Shown here: positions 47,327 through 61,494 of the stretch, piece by piece
How the letters are laid out: every line of letters starts with the position of its first letter
How positions within the stretch are numbered: the first letter of the stretch is position 1
From: Blasia pusilla
Taxonomy: Eukaryota; Marchantiophyta; Marchantiopsida; Blasiales
Length of the DNA stretch: 64,000 bases
Assembly: GCA_050084515.1 (NCBI GenBank)
Contig: CM114272.1
Span: 47,740,001 to 47,804,000, forward strand
Reading direction: 5' to 3'
Notes under the pieces: model-generated
Seen by the model: only the letters and a program-made list of their open reading frames with translations
Databases searched by the model: none
What the model was told of the DNA's origin: nothing
Made by a program: the position numbers and the translations under genes

Positions 47327-49918
47327 CTAGCTCCACCATGTGTCGAGGTTGCCTTCTCCAACAACCCCTGCGGTCAAAGTCGGCAGAGCAGCAGCGAACA
47401 CCGAGTCTGTTCTGCTGCCGGTGAGGCCCAGATGAGGATGCGACTCGTGGCCGAGAGTGCGATGAGCGCCCATGGAAGAGGCGTCCATGATCGGCCGTAG
47501 AGTGGTCAATCCGGGATACGGAGCTATGGATCCCACGCTCCTGGTGCGCGCGTCGTGGGCCTGCCGACGATGTTGCGAGACGTCCATTGCGCCCTCGGAG
47601 TAGGAAGGCATTACTCGTGTTCGATGCTCAGGGTCGAGATGGGAGTCTGAATCCGCACTCTCGCTCAAGTGGTTGGATGAGGGTTGGCCCGAGACGGCTG
47701 TGTCATCGTCGCCACCTTCCTGCGAAGTCAGATGAGAATTCAGTTTAGGGTGCTGCGAGACTAGAACCTCGATTGAGCGATTCTATGCTCCCGTTGGGAA
47801 AGCAACACACATCGCAAACCGTGGACAGGAACTTGAAGCTTACCGAGCGTGCTTGCACACCGGAGGGCATCGGCATGTGATGATCGGAACCGGCCGGTCT
47901 GGAATCGGTTTGGTTCATTTCCTGGGCGGATCCGAATAATCTGCTCTCATCGAACTCCGGGCTGGACAGATTGATGGACAGATTTCTCATGAGCAGCAGC
48001 ACCGTCTCCCGATCTATCGGAGCCATCTCTTTGAGTTTACTCAGATTCTCGTGGCTATGCAAACTGGGATCAAACACGTTCCCAATGAACTTGTAGACTT
48101 CAGCGAAATCCGGGGTGGCTGCGATCAAGAGACAAGCCACCACTGTCAGAAAAGAAGATCACCATCCCAGCCTTCAGGGTCTCTACTGGGAGAACCACTC
48201 TAGCCCTGAAGTTTGAAGATGAAGAAGTTTCCATGCCCATCACAATTTCGAGTCGGAGATCCGCGCGGAAACACTCGCGCGACAGGGTGAGACAGTGTAG
48301 GCGCTGCGTCGTTGATAGAAGCAATTTACCTCTGAGATCGGGCGTAATTGGTCCAACCGGTGGCATGGAATGATACTGCCAACTCCCAGAGTTACTCCCG
48401 GTGCTGCTGCTTTGAAAATTGCCACGCCTGGGCAAGCAGGGCTCTGATTGAGTTGGCTGAGGGTTCATCGTCCGTGCTAGCACTCCAGGCTGCTGGGCGG
48501 AAACTACACGAGCATAACACACGAGAGGAAAGCGTCAAAAGCGTGTCCAAATTCCAGGATCACAGCGAGCGGCGACCGCTGATATTGTTAAAGTCGGCAA
48601 TGAGTGTCGACAATAGAGCGCTGGTTTCGATCGAAGAAACGATAAACATCGAACTTTCGGATATGGAAGCTCACCGGTCTTTGGAGCCTTCTGCGGATAT
48701 GGCTGAGCGGACTTGCGCTTCGGTCTCGGAGGCGGGACGTGTTCACCCGTACCATTTTTCTGAACCTTCAAGAAGTACTTCTGGGCATGGCTCCTGATCT
48801 GAATGACGGTCTTGGAGCCAACAAACGCCTCAATTTTCTTCCAGTCCCGATCAAACCTGGGACAGTCAGCGGACAAAAAACTTCAGATATCATCATCATC
48901 GGAAATTTCATACATGCATAGACCCTGGACGGCTCCTCGCAGCAAAAACTCACATGAAAGACACCGTATTCCGCCCCGCGGAGTGTGAAGAGAACCCGAT
49001 AGACAGTTTTCGGGTTAACTGGTCGGGTCATCCACCGAATCTATCGTCCTAGTTCCCTGCCCGGAACTACTTTCGTTCCCGAACTCGCAATTGTCCCTCG
49101 GCTCACGCGTCGACTGAGATTCCAACGATACTGCCTTGCTCTACGGCACCATGAGTCAATTAACCCACCGTGTACGAGCTCTCCCGCACCTCAGCAAACT
49201 GACTTTGCAGGTGAGTTCCACGCCGCACGAGTTCCCTGCTCAAGCTACACGGTCGCCCCAAAAACCGCAAAGTGTCACAGGGATCAAAGGCCACGAACCG
49301 AGCTGGAGACCCCCGGGTGTGCGTCCAGAAGCAGCGGACATGATTTGCCATAGCTAGTTCGAGCCCAGTCATGAAGATAGTTCCCATTCAGGAACGCCCT
49401 GGAACTTCACTATCGTTCCACCAGTCGTCGTTCTCAGACCTCCTTTTTTCTGATAAGGTGAGGCCCGACCACGCTCGATGTCACTCGGAGTGTCGTATCT
49501 TCAAGCCAGTCATCGGGATTCGCAGCGCTATGAATCGCAGTTCATCCTCTCCAGCTGCTTGCTCTCCCCGTCTTCAAGAACTGATCCGAGAACTGCTCAC
49601 CTTTCTTCTCATTTTCGTCAGGATTCTGTAATCGACCGCCCTAAACGCTGCGATTGGCACCGGAGGACTACGAAGAGGGACCAGGATCAAGCGAGGGGGA
49701 AGGACAGAAGATCAGAGAGTTGTAAGAACTTACAGTTGAAGTGCCTCGAGAAACTTGTCGTGCTCCTGCTCCGTCCAGCTTTCCCTAGACTTGGTGATGG
49801 TGTATGGTTTCCGGATTTTCTTCGAGCCTTCCTCGGAGCTTTGTGCTCCCATGCCCGAAAGCGCAGAGTTACCAGCTGCCATGACTCCTAACATGTCAAC
49901 GCTCGCCGCAGTCATCAT
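47327..49918 (-). CDS. RVE: REVEILLE (RVE4/6/8, LCL type) SHAQKYF-MYB transcription factor
   Basis: LCL-type REVEILLE proteins are single-MYB activators of evening-phased clock genes. Five coding exons on the minus strand: 49918-49734, 48856-48675, 48503-48330, 48118-47844, 47719-47327; 1209 nt, 402 aa. Introns are GT/AG with matching phases. The MYB repeat (residues about 46-94) starts after [16 protein letters not shown] and includes [15 protein letters not shown] and SHAQKYF at residues 84-90, followed by the proline-rich PPPRPKRK and PYPQKAPKT. Exon 4 encodes the LCL domain ([36 protein letters not shown]), which separates RVE4/6/8 from CCA1/LHY. The start is the first ATG after an in-frame stop. 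A TTGCAG just upstream suggests an intron in the 5' leader. Exon 3 is short and its acceptor was chosen by phase. Gene looks intact. RVE4, 6 and 8 cannot be told apart. Confidence 0.94.
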
Positions 49919-50790
49919 TGAATTTGCCTGCAATCCCTAATGAACCATCAGCTCCAGTCTCCTGTCTTCTACCTCCGTCCAATCCACCGAATTCTCAATG
50001 CCTCCACAGCCTCTGTTCACCACCTGTCGTGTACGCACTTCCGTCTCGCAATTTCAATCCGTAATTTCGACCTCACCCATCCCGAATCCTCAATCCCCCA
50101 CCCGCCTACACACGCTGGCGAACGAAAAACGAATCCAACCGACAGCGTCGAGTCCCGCGTCAGTGCATACTCCCCAGTCGACTTTAACGTCACAGCGCAC
50201 CTGCAGAAATGCGAAAAAGCGACGACACCGATGACACGGGTCGAGCTATCCTCCACATAACAGTCGCAGTAGTCGGACAAAAGGCGGTCCGGTCCGTCTC
50301 CGCTACAACCACTCCCACACAACCTCCACTGCTCTCAAAGTCCCCCCTATCCAACAATCGTCCTGCAGCAAAGCCCGGTACCTATCTATCTACACATCTC
50401 TCATAAAGATCGGCCACGCCACGAACATCATTTTCGCTGTAATTGTCGACAGCATCTGCGCACACAATCTCCTCCTCTCTCCACTGTCAGCGTGCATAAA
50501 GCACGGCACAGACCTCGCCAGACGCCACCAAGTCCACAGCGCACGACCTCCCAACTCCCCGATTGCTCCTCGCCTCGCAGAAAACACTGATCCCCGGAAA
50601 GCAGCCCTCATGAACCCCGTAGCGCTCGCATGGACGCTGCCTTCATCCCCCACCCCCAAACGCCCGTCGCAGCAGCACCCACCGCAGCCCCTCCGCTCTC
50701 GATCACAGCCCACCGAAGTTTGCCAGGCACCAACGCGAACACAGAGACACCGAGAGAGAGTCAGAGATAGAGAGAGAGGACGATGGCGAT

Positions 50791-50825
50791 GGCAGCAGCA
50801 GCAGCAGCAGCAACAACAGCAGCAA
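50791..50825. repeat. (GCA)n microsatellite
   Basis: About eleven GCA/ACA triplets, probably in the 5' leader or promoter of the REVEILLE gene. Although it would encode polyglutamine or polyalanine, no gene frame here is supported. Confidence 0.9.
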
Positions 50826-51061
50826 AAGTAAAGAGCTGCTGTCTGTGTAGTAGCCCGAAGCAAAGTGCGGAGGAAGGAGAGGACACGAGACGAGAGGGGA
50901 AGGTTCAGTTTGATGATGATGATGATGGCTGTTTAGACTCTAAAGCTAGGGAGGGGGAGGCTCGGTTCGAGGAGCTTGAGTGGCCGGGTCGTCCGTCCAC
51001 GAATGGAGTGGAAACAAAAACGTAATATCGAAATATTAATTCCGCAATTTTCACAGCGTAA

Positions 51062-51067
51062 CACGTG
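51062..51067. promoter_or_regulatory. G-box core CACGTG
   Basis: CACGTG within AACACGTGGAG, about 1.14 kb upstream of the REVEILLE start codon. Candidate bHLH/bZIP site. Confidence 0.35.
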
Positions 51068-51832
51068 GAGACGGGGAATAGTAATTGGTGTTTCCAGGAG
51101 TAGAAAAACTGTGGGTAGTGGGGTGAATCCCAATGCGCGCACGACACGGCTTCTCATCGCAATTACAGGGATAGCCATTGTGGAAAATCCATCGGATCTC
51201 GTCCGTCGGATCGAAACGTTTTCATTGGCTACTCCAAGTCTCGCTTACAGCAGGCGCGAACGGTTAGCGGCGAGGAACACGCCCCTGGCTAGCACTACTC
51301 TTAGCTAGTCTCCTCTTCCGCGGCCTCCAAGTTTAGGCGCCTTTTCTCTCGAGCTTTTACTCGGACTGGCGCCGGTTTTCTAAGCTCGAGCTCGCGCAGG
51401 CCCCGCTAGATGTGAAAGGCGGACCGCCAAACTCCCAGTCAGACATCGGTGACAACCGATCCTGATCCCCGGTTATCGTTCGCTCCTTTTAATTCTTCAC
51501 TTTTCGGAGATTTTGATTTATTCGATTATCCAGAATCTATTCAAGGGTGCACAATGACCGCTTTCAACACCAATCATCACTCTACACGTCACTCCCCCTT
51601 CTCTCGCGCGGCTAGCACGGGCGCTATTCCATGACCCGCCATTCTAGAACCCGTCCCGTCATCGTTGACGCATCGAGAAGAGCAATCCGCGGTGCGTCCG
51701 CACACGCCGCAGTTCGCCAGGCTGTAAAACCCCCACCGGCCCGCCCCGTTTCCTGGCACTCCCAACCGGTCTCAGCGGTGGGACCGCGCTATGTGCTGGG
51801 AGGATACAGCTGCTTTGTCTGTTCCGCTCTCA

Positions 51833-51838
51833 CACGTG
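51833..51838. promoter_or_regulatory. G-box/ABRE-like site CACGTGGC
   Basis: CACACGTGGCAC, a G-box with the ABRE core ACGTGGC, about 1.9 kb upstream of the REVEILLE start codon. Confidence 0.35.
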
Positions 51839-54800
51839 GCACCACCAGAAGCCTGGCGTGAGGGCGAAGGACATACGCCCTCGACCGTACGACCGCCTGC
51901 TTCCGGTTCCGCCACCTCCCTCTGGAACCGCCGCTAACGCGGCGAAAGTCCCCGGGCCGTGAACCCGTTGGCGCTGCGAGCCGGCGGCGGGGCTACCACC
52001 CGACTTGGCCCCCTAGTTTAGCCCGCGGGATCTGCTAGTACACCGCCCAATTCGGACCTAAATCGAAGTCCGCAGCGGTGATTGGCGGATCGGACCTAAT
52101 CCGTAGCCGCGGAGGACGCCTGACAAGCCTCGGAGGGCCGATCGAGACCCCCGACCCAGCGGCCGCGCGACGAGCCTCCAACGTCAACGGCAACGCCTCG
52201 CGGTCAACTCTAGGAGAAACGCTCGCGATTGCTGTAAGACAGCCTGCCGGGCGCAAACGACAAGCCTCGCTCCCAAGGAGAACTCCCGGCCGGGTAAGGT
52301 CCGGATACCGTTGGCCTCTCCGGGAGCCTCTTCGCCGGCCCAACAAATAGTCCGCCGCTCCGAAGCTCCAGCTCCCTTTCCTGCTATCTCTCTCGAATAA
52401 GAATACTTTTCTTTTCTCTTCTTTTCTTTCGTGAAGAAAAATGGCATCTCCCAAAGATGGTGCTGTCCGAGCTTATATTATTAGAATATCATGGATTTTC
52501 CTACATGAGGAATGGTCGTGGGTCGAAGCCCTCTTTCATTAAATATAATTCTTTCGTTTTATTTATCCGTATTTATCCACGCATTATTCCTATTTATATA
52601 TGCTTATTTATATTATTTATATTTATGTGCATGTTGGGATTGTGTGGACGAATTCTGCTCCTTGGTGTGAAAAAGCTTGGTTGCTTGCACAATCTCTTGA
52701 ACCTTTTCTTTTCAAGATCTAGCCGGCCTTATCGGTCTTCATGGGGTCACCTCATGAAGCTTTTCCCCGTCGCCTCTTTAGGATAGCCATGGGAGCCCAT
52801 TGTCTCTAACTTCCTCTGCCATTTCAACTTGGCAAATATCACGTGTGTCCTCCAAGGGTTCCACTCCCAATTCGGTTCTCACACCAACTCTTGCCGTTCA
52901 GGAGGAAGCTGACATCATACACCGAAACGAGGGGTGGAATCAAGGTAGGAAAGGATATGGACGAATTAACCACCACGATCATTAACAAGCCATTCTTCTA
53001 AACAAGAACCCATATACTTCAACCATTGATTTGTTTACGCAACTTGTGATATAACAATGATGGTGGATCAAAACTCGAATCTACGGTTCATAAGCATAGG
53101 GAAAGAACCACCTCCATGAATGCTCTCACCCGCTCTCACACCATTTTATCTCTCTCCAACTCTATATAACTCCCACTAATTTCTCTTGAAATACTCCTTA
53201 GTTGTTTATTTATTGATGTCTAGTTTCCATGTTAGCTATAGCGTTTGTAAATTAGTGGCACTCACGATTAGTGTTGTTATGTATGTAATTAAATTGAAAG
53301 ATATGGAAATCTACAATGCATTCATTTCCGTGCACTAGTAAGAACGTGTGTGTTATGTACTCACATCCTCCTAACACAATTTAAGTTTTCTTGGGTGGTG
53401 TGCATTTAGTTTTTTTTTTAATCTGCAGTTTTTTATATTAAAAAAAATCCTCCAAACTCTATGAAAGGAAAGAGATACCACATCATCCCATTACGAAGCT
53501 TTAGTTCTTTTAGAAATTTTTTCAATAATAAGTAATCTCCTTTAAATTTTAAAATAGATGAGATTGTTAAGTGTTTCATTCATATGTTACTTAGTAACTC
53601 ATCTTAGTTCTCTTTTCCACGAGAGGTTATCCAAAACCTCATATCTCCCCTCTTTGAAAAAACATTGTGTGCTTCATAGAAGACTTTCGACACAAATTCG
53701 ATCCCCATTTATCTTAAATGGATAAATTTTATTCCTTATATCACTCCCATTGATTTTAAAACATGTGGCAATCTCATGTACTCATTTTCAATATGTATTC
53801 AATAAATTTTCTTCACATAGGATCTACTTTTTTTACAATATTTGCTTCTAACTTGACTTTACCATCCCAATAAAAAGTAAACTTTTTAAAAGATAAATCC
53901 CCTTGCTCAATCAGTTTTTTAAACTATGAAAAGGTTAATACCACTTAATCTTTTCTCTAAGTTATCTTGCAATAAAAGACTCGTTAGATGAATTTTTTTC
54001 AGTAAGAGTTCTTACCATGGGATATTCGTGAAGATTATTTTGCCTTAACTTATGAATGGATGAGGATTTGACTATATTGTATGTAGAAAAGATCATATAA
54101 GATGAAGTAAACTTTTCAAAATTAAAATTAAAGGTTTTCTATCTTATTTATGTATTTTTTCCTTATCGACTCAAAGCCTTGTGTTCCTTGAACGCTAATT
54201 TGTGAGTTTTTTCTTCAAAATCATAGGGATGGAATTATTCTTGTCTCCTAAAGTAAGAAGTCATGATGGGAGATTTTCCAAATAAGAAAAAGAAGCATAA
54301 GATGGGGAGTGGCAAATCATAATTTATTTCCTTTTTTAAAATGAGAGGGGAGCCAATTTATTTTCCCCAAAGTTCTAAGATGGGATGGAGAATTATCCAA
54401 ATGAAAGGGATCATAAGAGTGTGGATAGGATTTTTAAATGAATAATATTTGTAGGAATGGAGAGTATAAAAAGGACAAAAGAGTTTTCCTTTCAAAATGA
54501 TGTGTCGGATAAGGGTGTTTTCTTTTTATTTTTCCCAAAGTGTCTCAATGGGTTCTTATCAATGAGGATCATGTTTAACGAGGAGTGGGACAGGGCATTG
54601 ATATTCTCTCAAAAGAGAAATGATTTTTTTTGAAAATTTTGCATTGCACATTCATGCCAACTTACTTAACTTCAAAAGGTATTTTACTTCAAGTACATCA
54701 TCTAATTCTCTTATCCTAGAAACTTATGGAAAAGAGTCTCTGTTAATTTTGTCTAATAAAAGATTGTGACTTGAGGACATTGGTTCCGATTGCTACAAAT

Positions 54801-55250
54801 TACTGACCTATAGATTTCTCTAAATTTAGGATTTCGTATGTTGGAATTCCTCTCTGCTCTCGATATGGATCCTATATCAAAAATTTTGACTAAGTTTTGA
54901 TATATACTTAATTTTGAGATTGAAATGGTATATAACTTCTCCCTTAGAATACTAATATACTATTGCCACTTGTGAAAAAATCCATGCCATTGGACGTTCA
55001 ACCTTTTGAAATTTCCTATAGATCCTAATTATTTATTCAACACCTCATATGAAATTTATCTCATAACTCTTCACTTTATCCACATCAATGGCAATGATTG
55101 CACAGATATGGGATAATGAATCTAAATTTTTTCTTTATAATTTGACGATTATCCAAAGTATTTCCAATGAATATGTTCCAAACACTTGATGCCAATTTTA
55201 GAAACATCCTACAAACATACTTAGGTCTTTGTTCACAATAGCTAGAAAGT

Positions 55251-55310
55251 AATCTAATCTAATCTAATCTAATCTAATCTAATCTAATCTAATCTAATCT
55301 AATCTAATCT
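55251..55310. repeat. (AATCT)12 microsatellite, then (AAAAT)n
   Basis: Twelve perfect pentanucleotide units followed by about three AAAAT units. Not a telomere-type repeat (plant telomeres are TTTAGGG). Confidence 0.95.
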
Positions 55311-58300
55311 AAAATAAAATAAAATAAATGATGATAATTAGAAGCTTGATTGTTTAGGTTTTCCAATTTTTTACAATCTTGTTTTCCAAGTTTTAGAAAC
55401 TAAAACTTTACAATCCGGAAAATTACGATGAATACGTATGAGAGGAAGGAATTATGGATTTCATCCCCACTCCATGAATAGTTTCAACTATAGGATGTCC
55501 AATTCTCATGTTATTTTGCCCAATATATTACTAACTAAAAGCCTTTATCATAAAGATGCAATGAGGGCCCTTGAAGGGTCATAGTGCCTTCCAAATAAAA
55601 TAAGTGTAGGGTTTCATGAGGCCTATCCTCCCCAAATTTGAACTCCTAAAGGGAAGTATGGAAGGAATGATGTAATCTCCTTATCTCACAACTAATTGTA
55701 AGGTTTAGCCTTCATATATAGTTCACTACAAGTCAAATAAATCCATCAAGCTTGCTTGGGCTATGAATGGAGGTGAGAATCTTGTAGCCCATAGGATTAC
55801 TACATCTAATAGGAATTGGGACATAGTTCTCCTTATAATATTCATTGTTTTTACTTGCTTATGAAAGTAGCCATTTTTCTCACCAATTATATTTCTAAGT
55901 CGTTTCTTTTGTGAACATGTCTACAATTAGAGGTCTATTTAATAAGAAGACGAGACAATTTATAGTCATATATGCTACTTTGTTTGTCAATTTTTTCTCA
56001 CAAAGAATCTTTTAAACTTCAAGATTCATTATTTTTGGTAATATAATTAATAAATATAGTGATGTATTAATTAATGATTGAATATTATAAAATTTTATAA
56101 CTTCATAGAAGTTTAAGATAATATTATTTTTTCAAGCCTACTTCATTGAGTTGCACACAATATATTCTTGATGAATTCAAACTTTCTAAATGACATAGAC
56201 ATAAAGCCAAATATATCCAATGTATTAGACTATATCTTAAATATTATAGGTGCTTACTTTAGAAGATCTCTCAAGGACCTTTTAATGTAATCTTTGAAAT
56301 CGGATATTCATGATTGGATTTTTTTAAAAGTATTAAAAAATGAAAGATTATGGTTTTATTGATAGATAGGAAAGGAATTAGAAACACATCAACAATAGGA
56401 TGTCCAACCAAGTATTTAAGATTAAATATCCATGAATTTTTTTGAAAAAACATTTAAAATATTCTTGTTATGTTGAACTTTGCTTTTAAGTGAAATATTT
56501 CTTTACCCACATTACAAGAAAATTTGAATTGTTAGAATATCATGATTTTTTTTAGTTATAACGTTGCAAATTGTTGCTACCTTCTATGATTCACTTGAAT
56601 CCATGTTGAGGTACTTTAGGATTATTTCATAGATGGAATATGACATAAATATTACTAGTTTATCCAATAAGTTAAGATCATTTGCCCCCGATTCCTTGCA
56701 AATCTAGTTTCTCAACCTGTTTGTTTTATGGAAACTTATCCCCTTATCTCAAATCTAGGATAATCACCTAATGAAAAAAAATATGATAGAAGGTGATGAT
56801 TTGTCCCTTCTAAGAATGTATGTAGAATAATTTAGATCATGAGTTTCTACACTATTCACATAATCAATAATACCATAAGTAATGATAACATCTATGAAAT
56901 TATATTGGAAACTCTTGCTCAAAATTACAAAGTGTAGAAATGATTCCAAACCAAACATACATGTGAAAAAATTTCAATAATTCTAGTTTATGAAAATATT
57001 AATCATGGGAAAATTATCCAAAAAAGGAAATTTGAGAAAGATCGATATTTATCAAAATATCTTGCCATAACTTAAAAAAAGCTCTTACAAGATTAAGATA
57101 GTGAGCTGATCTTTAGTTATTCATGAAATAAGAAAGACAAAATAGAGTTCTAAAATAAAAGTTCTACTTAAGATTATTCCAAAATTCTAGGGCTTTTTTT
57201 TTAATAACGTTTAACATCATAATAATAATTTCCAAACCACTCATATCTTGAAATGTTATTAGTTTTTAGATTTTGACTAGGTTTAGAGAAAAATTAGGGA
57301 AGTCCTCATAATAAGAAGGTTTTGCAAAAAATATTATATTATATTTAATAGTACCCCTTTTAAATGATATAAATGGGCTATATACTGTAAAAATTTAGAT
57401 GTCAACTAAATTATTTAAATTTAATTCTTTAAAACACAATTGACATTTTTTTAGTTAAACCAAATTTGTTGTAAGAGAGAGAAATATTGAAAAAATATAT
57501 GTTTAAACTTCTCAAAAAATAAAAAGATAGGAATAATTCTGAGAAAGATTTGTGGTGACAAAAAATGGGCTTGAATGTTTTTAATGAAAGAGGAATGAAA
57601 AAAATATTCTCATAAGAACAGGAAATAAGAAAAGGTGATGGAAAATTGGATCTTTTGGGGAAGAAAAAAAGTCATCTCTCCAAACAAAGAAAGATAGATG
57701 ATACTCATAAAATATTTCACATATTATAAGAAAAAATAACATCATAAACAAAAGAGACGTTTTGGTAGTTGGTAAATTTATATATACCTTGAGCATCACA
57801 CAATCTTGTTAAATTCATGAATTTTTTTTTCAAATGTATTCATTGGAAAATTCATCGTAGAAGATTTATAATATAAATATCATATTTTACTATGATATCT
57901 ATGCAATAGAAAATGATGAAAAAGTGAGTAAATTTTCCGTTTTTTAAAATTCATATGAGTATAATTGTGATATGATCATGTTGGAGGGAATAGGGGAAAC
58001 TAATATAAAAGGAAAACCCTAACATTTGATTTAATTCTACAACTTTGAATTCATTGGTATAAGGGTGGAATGGGAAGTCTTGTATTATCTCTTAAATAAA
58101 TAGAATATAAGGAAGAAATTTAGGTAAATAAAACCATTGGAATGATTTCTTAGCAATATTTTGTTTCATTTGAAAAGATTATGAATCAATACTTTTAATT
58201 TGTAAAGCTAGAATGAAAATCATGTTGTTCTCATCTTATTGGAGATATCTTTTGGTCCACATCCCTTCTCTCATAAGGTCTACCCAATTTTCTTTTAAGA

Positions 58301-59864
58301 TCCCGATGCATGATATCGCCCATCCATATTGTGTGCATGCATGCATCTTGTGTATGCCTCCATCCTTGACCTATATTGATCTTAGTATATTTCATTTATC
58401 CATCCATGTTTCACTTAGGTCATGACCTTTGTGTGATTTGTACCTAATAGTATGAATGATTATGCAATGCACTTATACATCTTTACTTTTCTTAACATGG
58501 TGGAAAACTCTCAATTCTTAAATAAAAAATTGTAACTCTAACTTCTCAAAATAATTATATGATTTTTAAAGAAATTATTTCAAATAAATAATTATCATGT
58601 AGGAGGAAATGACACACAATATTTTTTATTTATTACAATTTGGAAGTACAACTTTTCTTATTTATATGCAATTTCCACATTAAGGAATGCCCTTCAATTA
58701 TAGTAGAGTTCTTCAATTATAGTAGAGTTGTCTAAGAAAAAAATCATCTTCACTAATCATAATCTCCTATCTATGCTCATATTTTACTTTGATACTCCAT
58801 GCCCATTCTCTATTAAAAATTAGTAGTTTACAGTTTGCGCTTTTTACGAAATTAATGATGCTTCCCAAAAATTTTAAAAAATTATAATTCTCCTTTTTGC
58901 CCATACTATAAAAAAAAGGCTGGTTGTCTTAGTATCACGTATTCCTAAATCAAAAAGGGATTCTTCCATAATAATATCGACTTCATGAAAGGAATCATCA
59001 AATAGAAAATAAATTTTGATTAAGAATAAATTAAATATTTCAAATTCACGTATTCTAGAATTTCCAATTAAAAAAAATCTGCATCAATTTTTAGATTTTT
59101 CTGATTTTCCAAGTCAAATCATATGCAATATTTTTCCTTTCTGTTTTAAAATTTATATCTAAATATTTCAGAAAAATATTGCACATAATTTCTTGTTGGG
59201 TATATTTTCTAATTGGTAGGATCTTAAAGAAAAAAATTATGTGATGAAAGCCATATACATTGGTCATCTTACATGTAGACTTAGGAAAATCTTTCTTATG
59301 CCCCATGATAAGAGCCTAAAATGCAAGAATCTAAATGGTACTTCCTTGTTGGATGATATATAGACATCATTAAACAACATATATCACTATTACCACCTAT
59401 GTACTCTTAAACACAATACAACGTAATCAATCATGGAATCCATACACACAAATAATTATCCACCAAAGTTGTCTCCAAACTTAGTAATTGTTTGTCAAGA
59501 AATCAGAAATCAACAAGCATGTACTCATTAAAACATTCAATAGATCTTATTTTCAAAAGAAATCCTTTTTCTTATTTTGAGAGACTTGGTTTATACACAT
59601 ACACCCATAGCCTTGTGGGGTCCCGTGGACTTGGACGATACATCTCTCCATTCATTCTAATTGTGTTAGATGACCAAGTGGTATAGTTAAACTAATATAA
59701 TATCCTTTCAAAGAGAGGAGAAGAAACCCTCAATAGAAAGCGAGTGATGGAAAACCTATCGGGAATTTAAAAAAAAAGGGGGCTCAAAGAGTCAAGTATG
59801 TGAAGGCCACAATCAGCCCCGAAAAAGAAAGGGTACGTCCCTCCCTACCGGCTAAACTCACCAA

Positions 59865-59933
59865 CAATTCAATTCACCTCCTCAGGTCTACGATTCAATT
59901 CACCTCCTCATAGAGCTGAGGAGGTGAATTGAA
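59865..59933. repeat. direct and inverted repeat of TTCAATTCACCTCCTCA
   Basis: A 17-nt arm at 59894-59910 pairs perfectly with 59917-59933 around a 6-nt loop. A further direct copy of the left arm ends at about 59884. Foldback-type structure, possibly a MITE end or a replication slip product. Confidence 0.85.
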
Positions 59934-60531
59934 CCCCTAAGCTGGCATCCCCTACCTAGGAAATGGATGACCCGTGTTTGAGAGTGAGTATGCCTTCTAT
60001 GCCTTTCATCATATGTGTAACTTAACTATGCTCTTGGATCAAGAGTTTGGAAAAAAAAACCCAAGCTTTTTTGCCCAAAAAAAAAACAAAAACAAAACTC
60101 CTTTGGGATGACGTGCATGTTGAATGTGATGTCACTAGCATATATACGGAAGGGGTCCCATAGGCTAGCGGGCTTCTTGTGGACTAGAAATCTAACTCTA
60201 AAATTCTCACGCACTCCCAACGAAGGTTCAAGAAGGTATTGCCTCTTGACTCACGATGGGCTAAATCTACGAGTGCTTCAAGACTTTTTTGTATACGTGC
60301 ATATAATAACATTCATGCTTTTTGGTACCACTTAGAGGGCAAGGTTGAAATTTGATGGTATACATGCAAAACTTATGTCACAACTATGTAATGCCCCCCC
60401 ATATCAAGAAGAGAAAAGGTTTTTACCATATAATATCATTACCTTGGTACTCTCAATTGACCTTTGATTAGCTTAACTCAAACTGATTTAATTCAACCAA
60501 AGACTTAAATGCATAAGGAATAAGGGCATGA

Positions 60532-60553
60532 GATATATATATATATATATATA
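60532..60553. repeat. (AT)n microsatellite
   Basis: Eleven AT units in AT-rich intergenic DNA. Confidence 0.9.
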
Positions 60554-61494
60554 GATGGTAGGGGGGTATTACATCCCACACGGTCCCTTCTTAATTTGAG
60601 TCTCGTCCCTTTTTCCCATCTCCCTATATGATTTTTATTTGTTTTTAGTATGGAGTTTTGCCCATCTTCTTTTGGCACAGATTTCCGTTCACCATCCCAC
60701 CTATCCCCAAAAGGAAAAATATTTTTTATTTTTTAATTCTAAAATAAAATAATCCGAATTCGTGAAGGAATGTGCCTTTTTGAGACGGTGGCTCCACTCC
60801 ACTAAAGTTTCTGTCACTTAAGATAACGACTCCGTCCGACCGGAACTTCACTGTGAAAAACGCAAGGTAACCGACGGAATACAGGAACAGACGCAGCAGG
60901 GCTCTAGACCGACGGACAAAGGCTGGAACCGGGAGACGTCAAGCTATACATGGAAAAAGAATGGAATTAAATAAATAAAAACAAAACAAAAAAATATAAA
61001 TAGAAGAGATGGCGAATGACGCATGATCCAATGACGCGACTCTCTTTCGGGCCCGAGACGAAGGAAGGAACAGTATTGTCCTTAGGACGGAAATATTCCT
61101 TCGCACAGAAATTCCCCACGGATCAAACGACCCCAAAAGGTCCCTCCAAAAGGCGTTCCCTGCTCTGTGTCCGTCCCATTGGTCCCTGGACTGGCCCGTC
61201 CCCCTAGGCAGGTCCTAAGTACGTACTTGGCGGTGAGGAACTGCTTCGTCTTTGGTAGCCTTAGGTGGACAAGCACTACTTGTTTGTTGTTTGGGTTGGG
61301 GTTCAAGAGAAGAAAGGGCATGAGGGAAAAGAGTGAGTGTTTGGAGTTGCACCATTTTCTAGGATCTCTTGTCCATGAGTGAGGGAGTGAGTGAGTCATG
61401 GTGTTTTTTAATTAGGAAAAAGAGGAGAAGAAGGGGGGGAGGAGGGGGAATCCTAGGTCACCTAAAAACTTTGGACCAATCGAGATGGAAATGG

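Larger units (their letters stand above)
49919..52430 (-). promoter_or_regulatory. GC-rich upstream region of the REVEILLE gene
   Basis: GC-rich DNA with long 5' leader character. It contains a (CAG)n/(CAA) microsatellite at about 50791-50825, a (GAT)n at about 50910-50925, and two G-box cores at 51062 and 51833. Many open frames occur on both strands because of high GC; none is a recognisable protein. Confidence 0.45.

Noticed and set aside
50390-50863. 157-codon minus-strand open frame with a cysteine run
   Set aside because: The cysteine run is the GCA microsatellite read in another frame; no recognisable protein.
52035-52454. 139-codon minus-strand and 90-codon plus-strand open frames
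   Set aside because: Both overlap in a GC-rich block where open frames arise by chance; no motif or splice signals fit a gene.
55251-55310. Possible telomere-like or centromere-like array
   Set aside because: AATCT pentamers are a simple microsatellite and do not match TTTAGGG-type telomere repeats.
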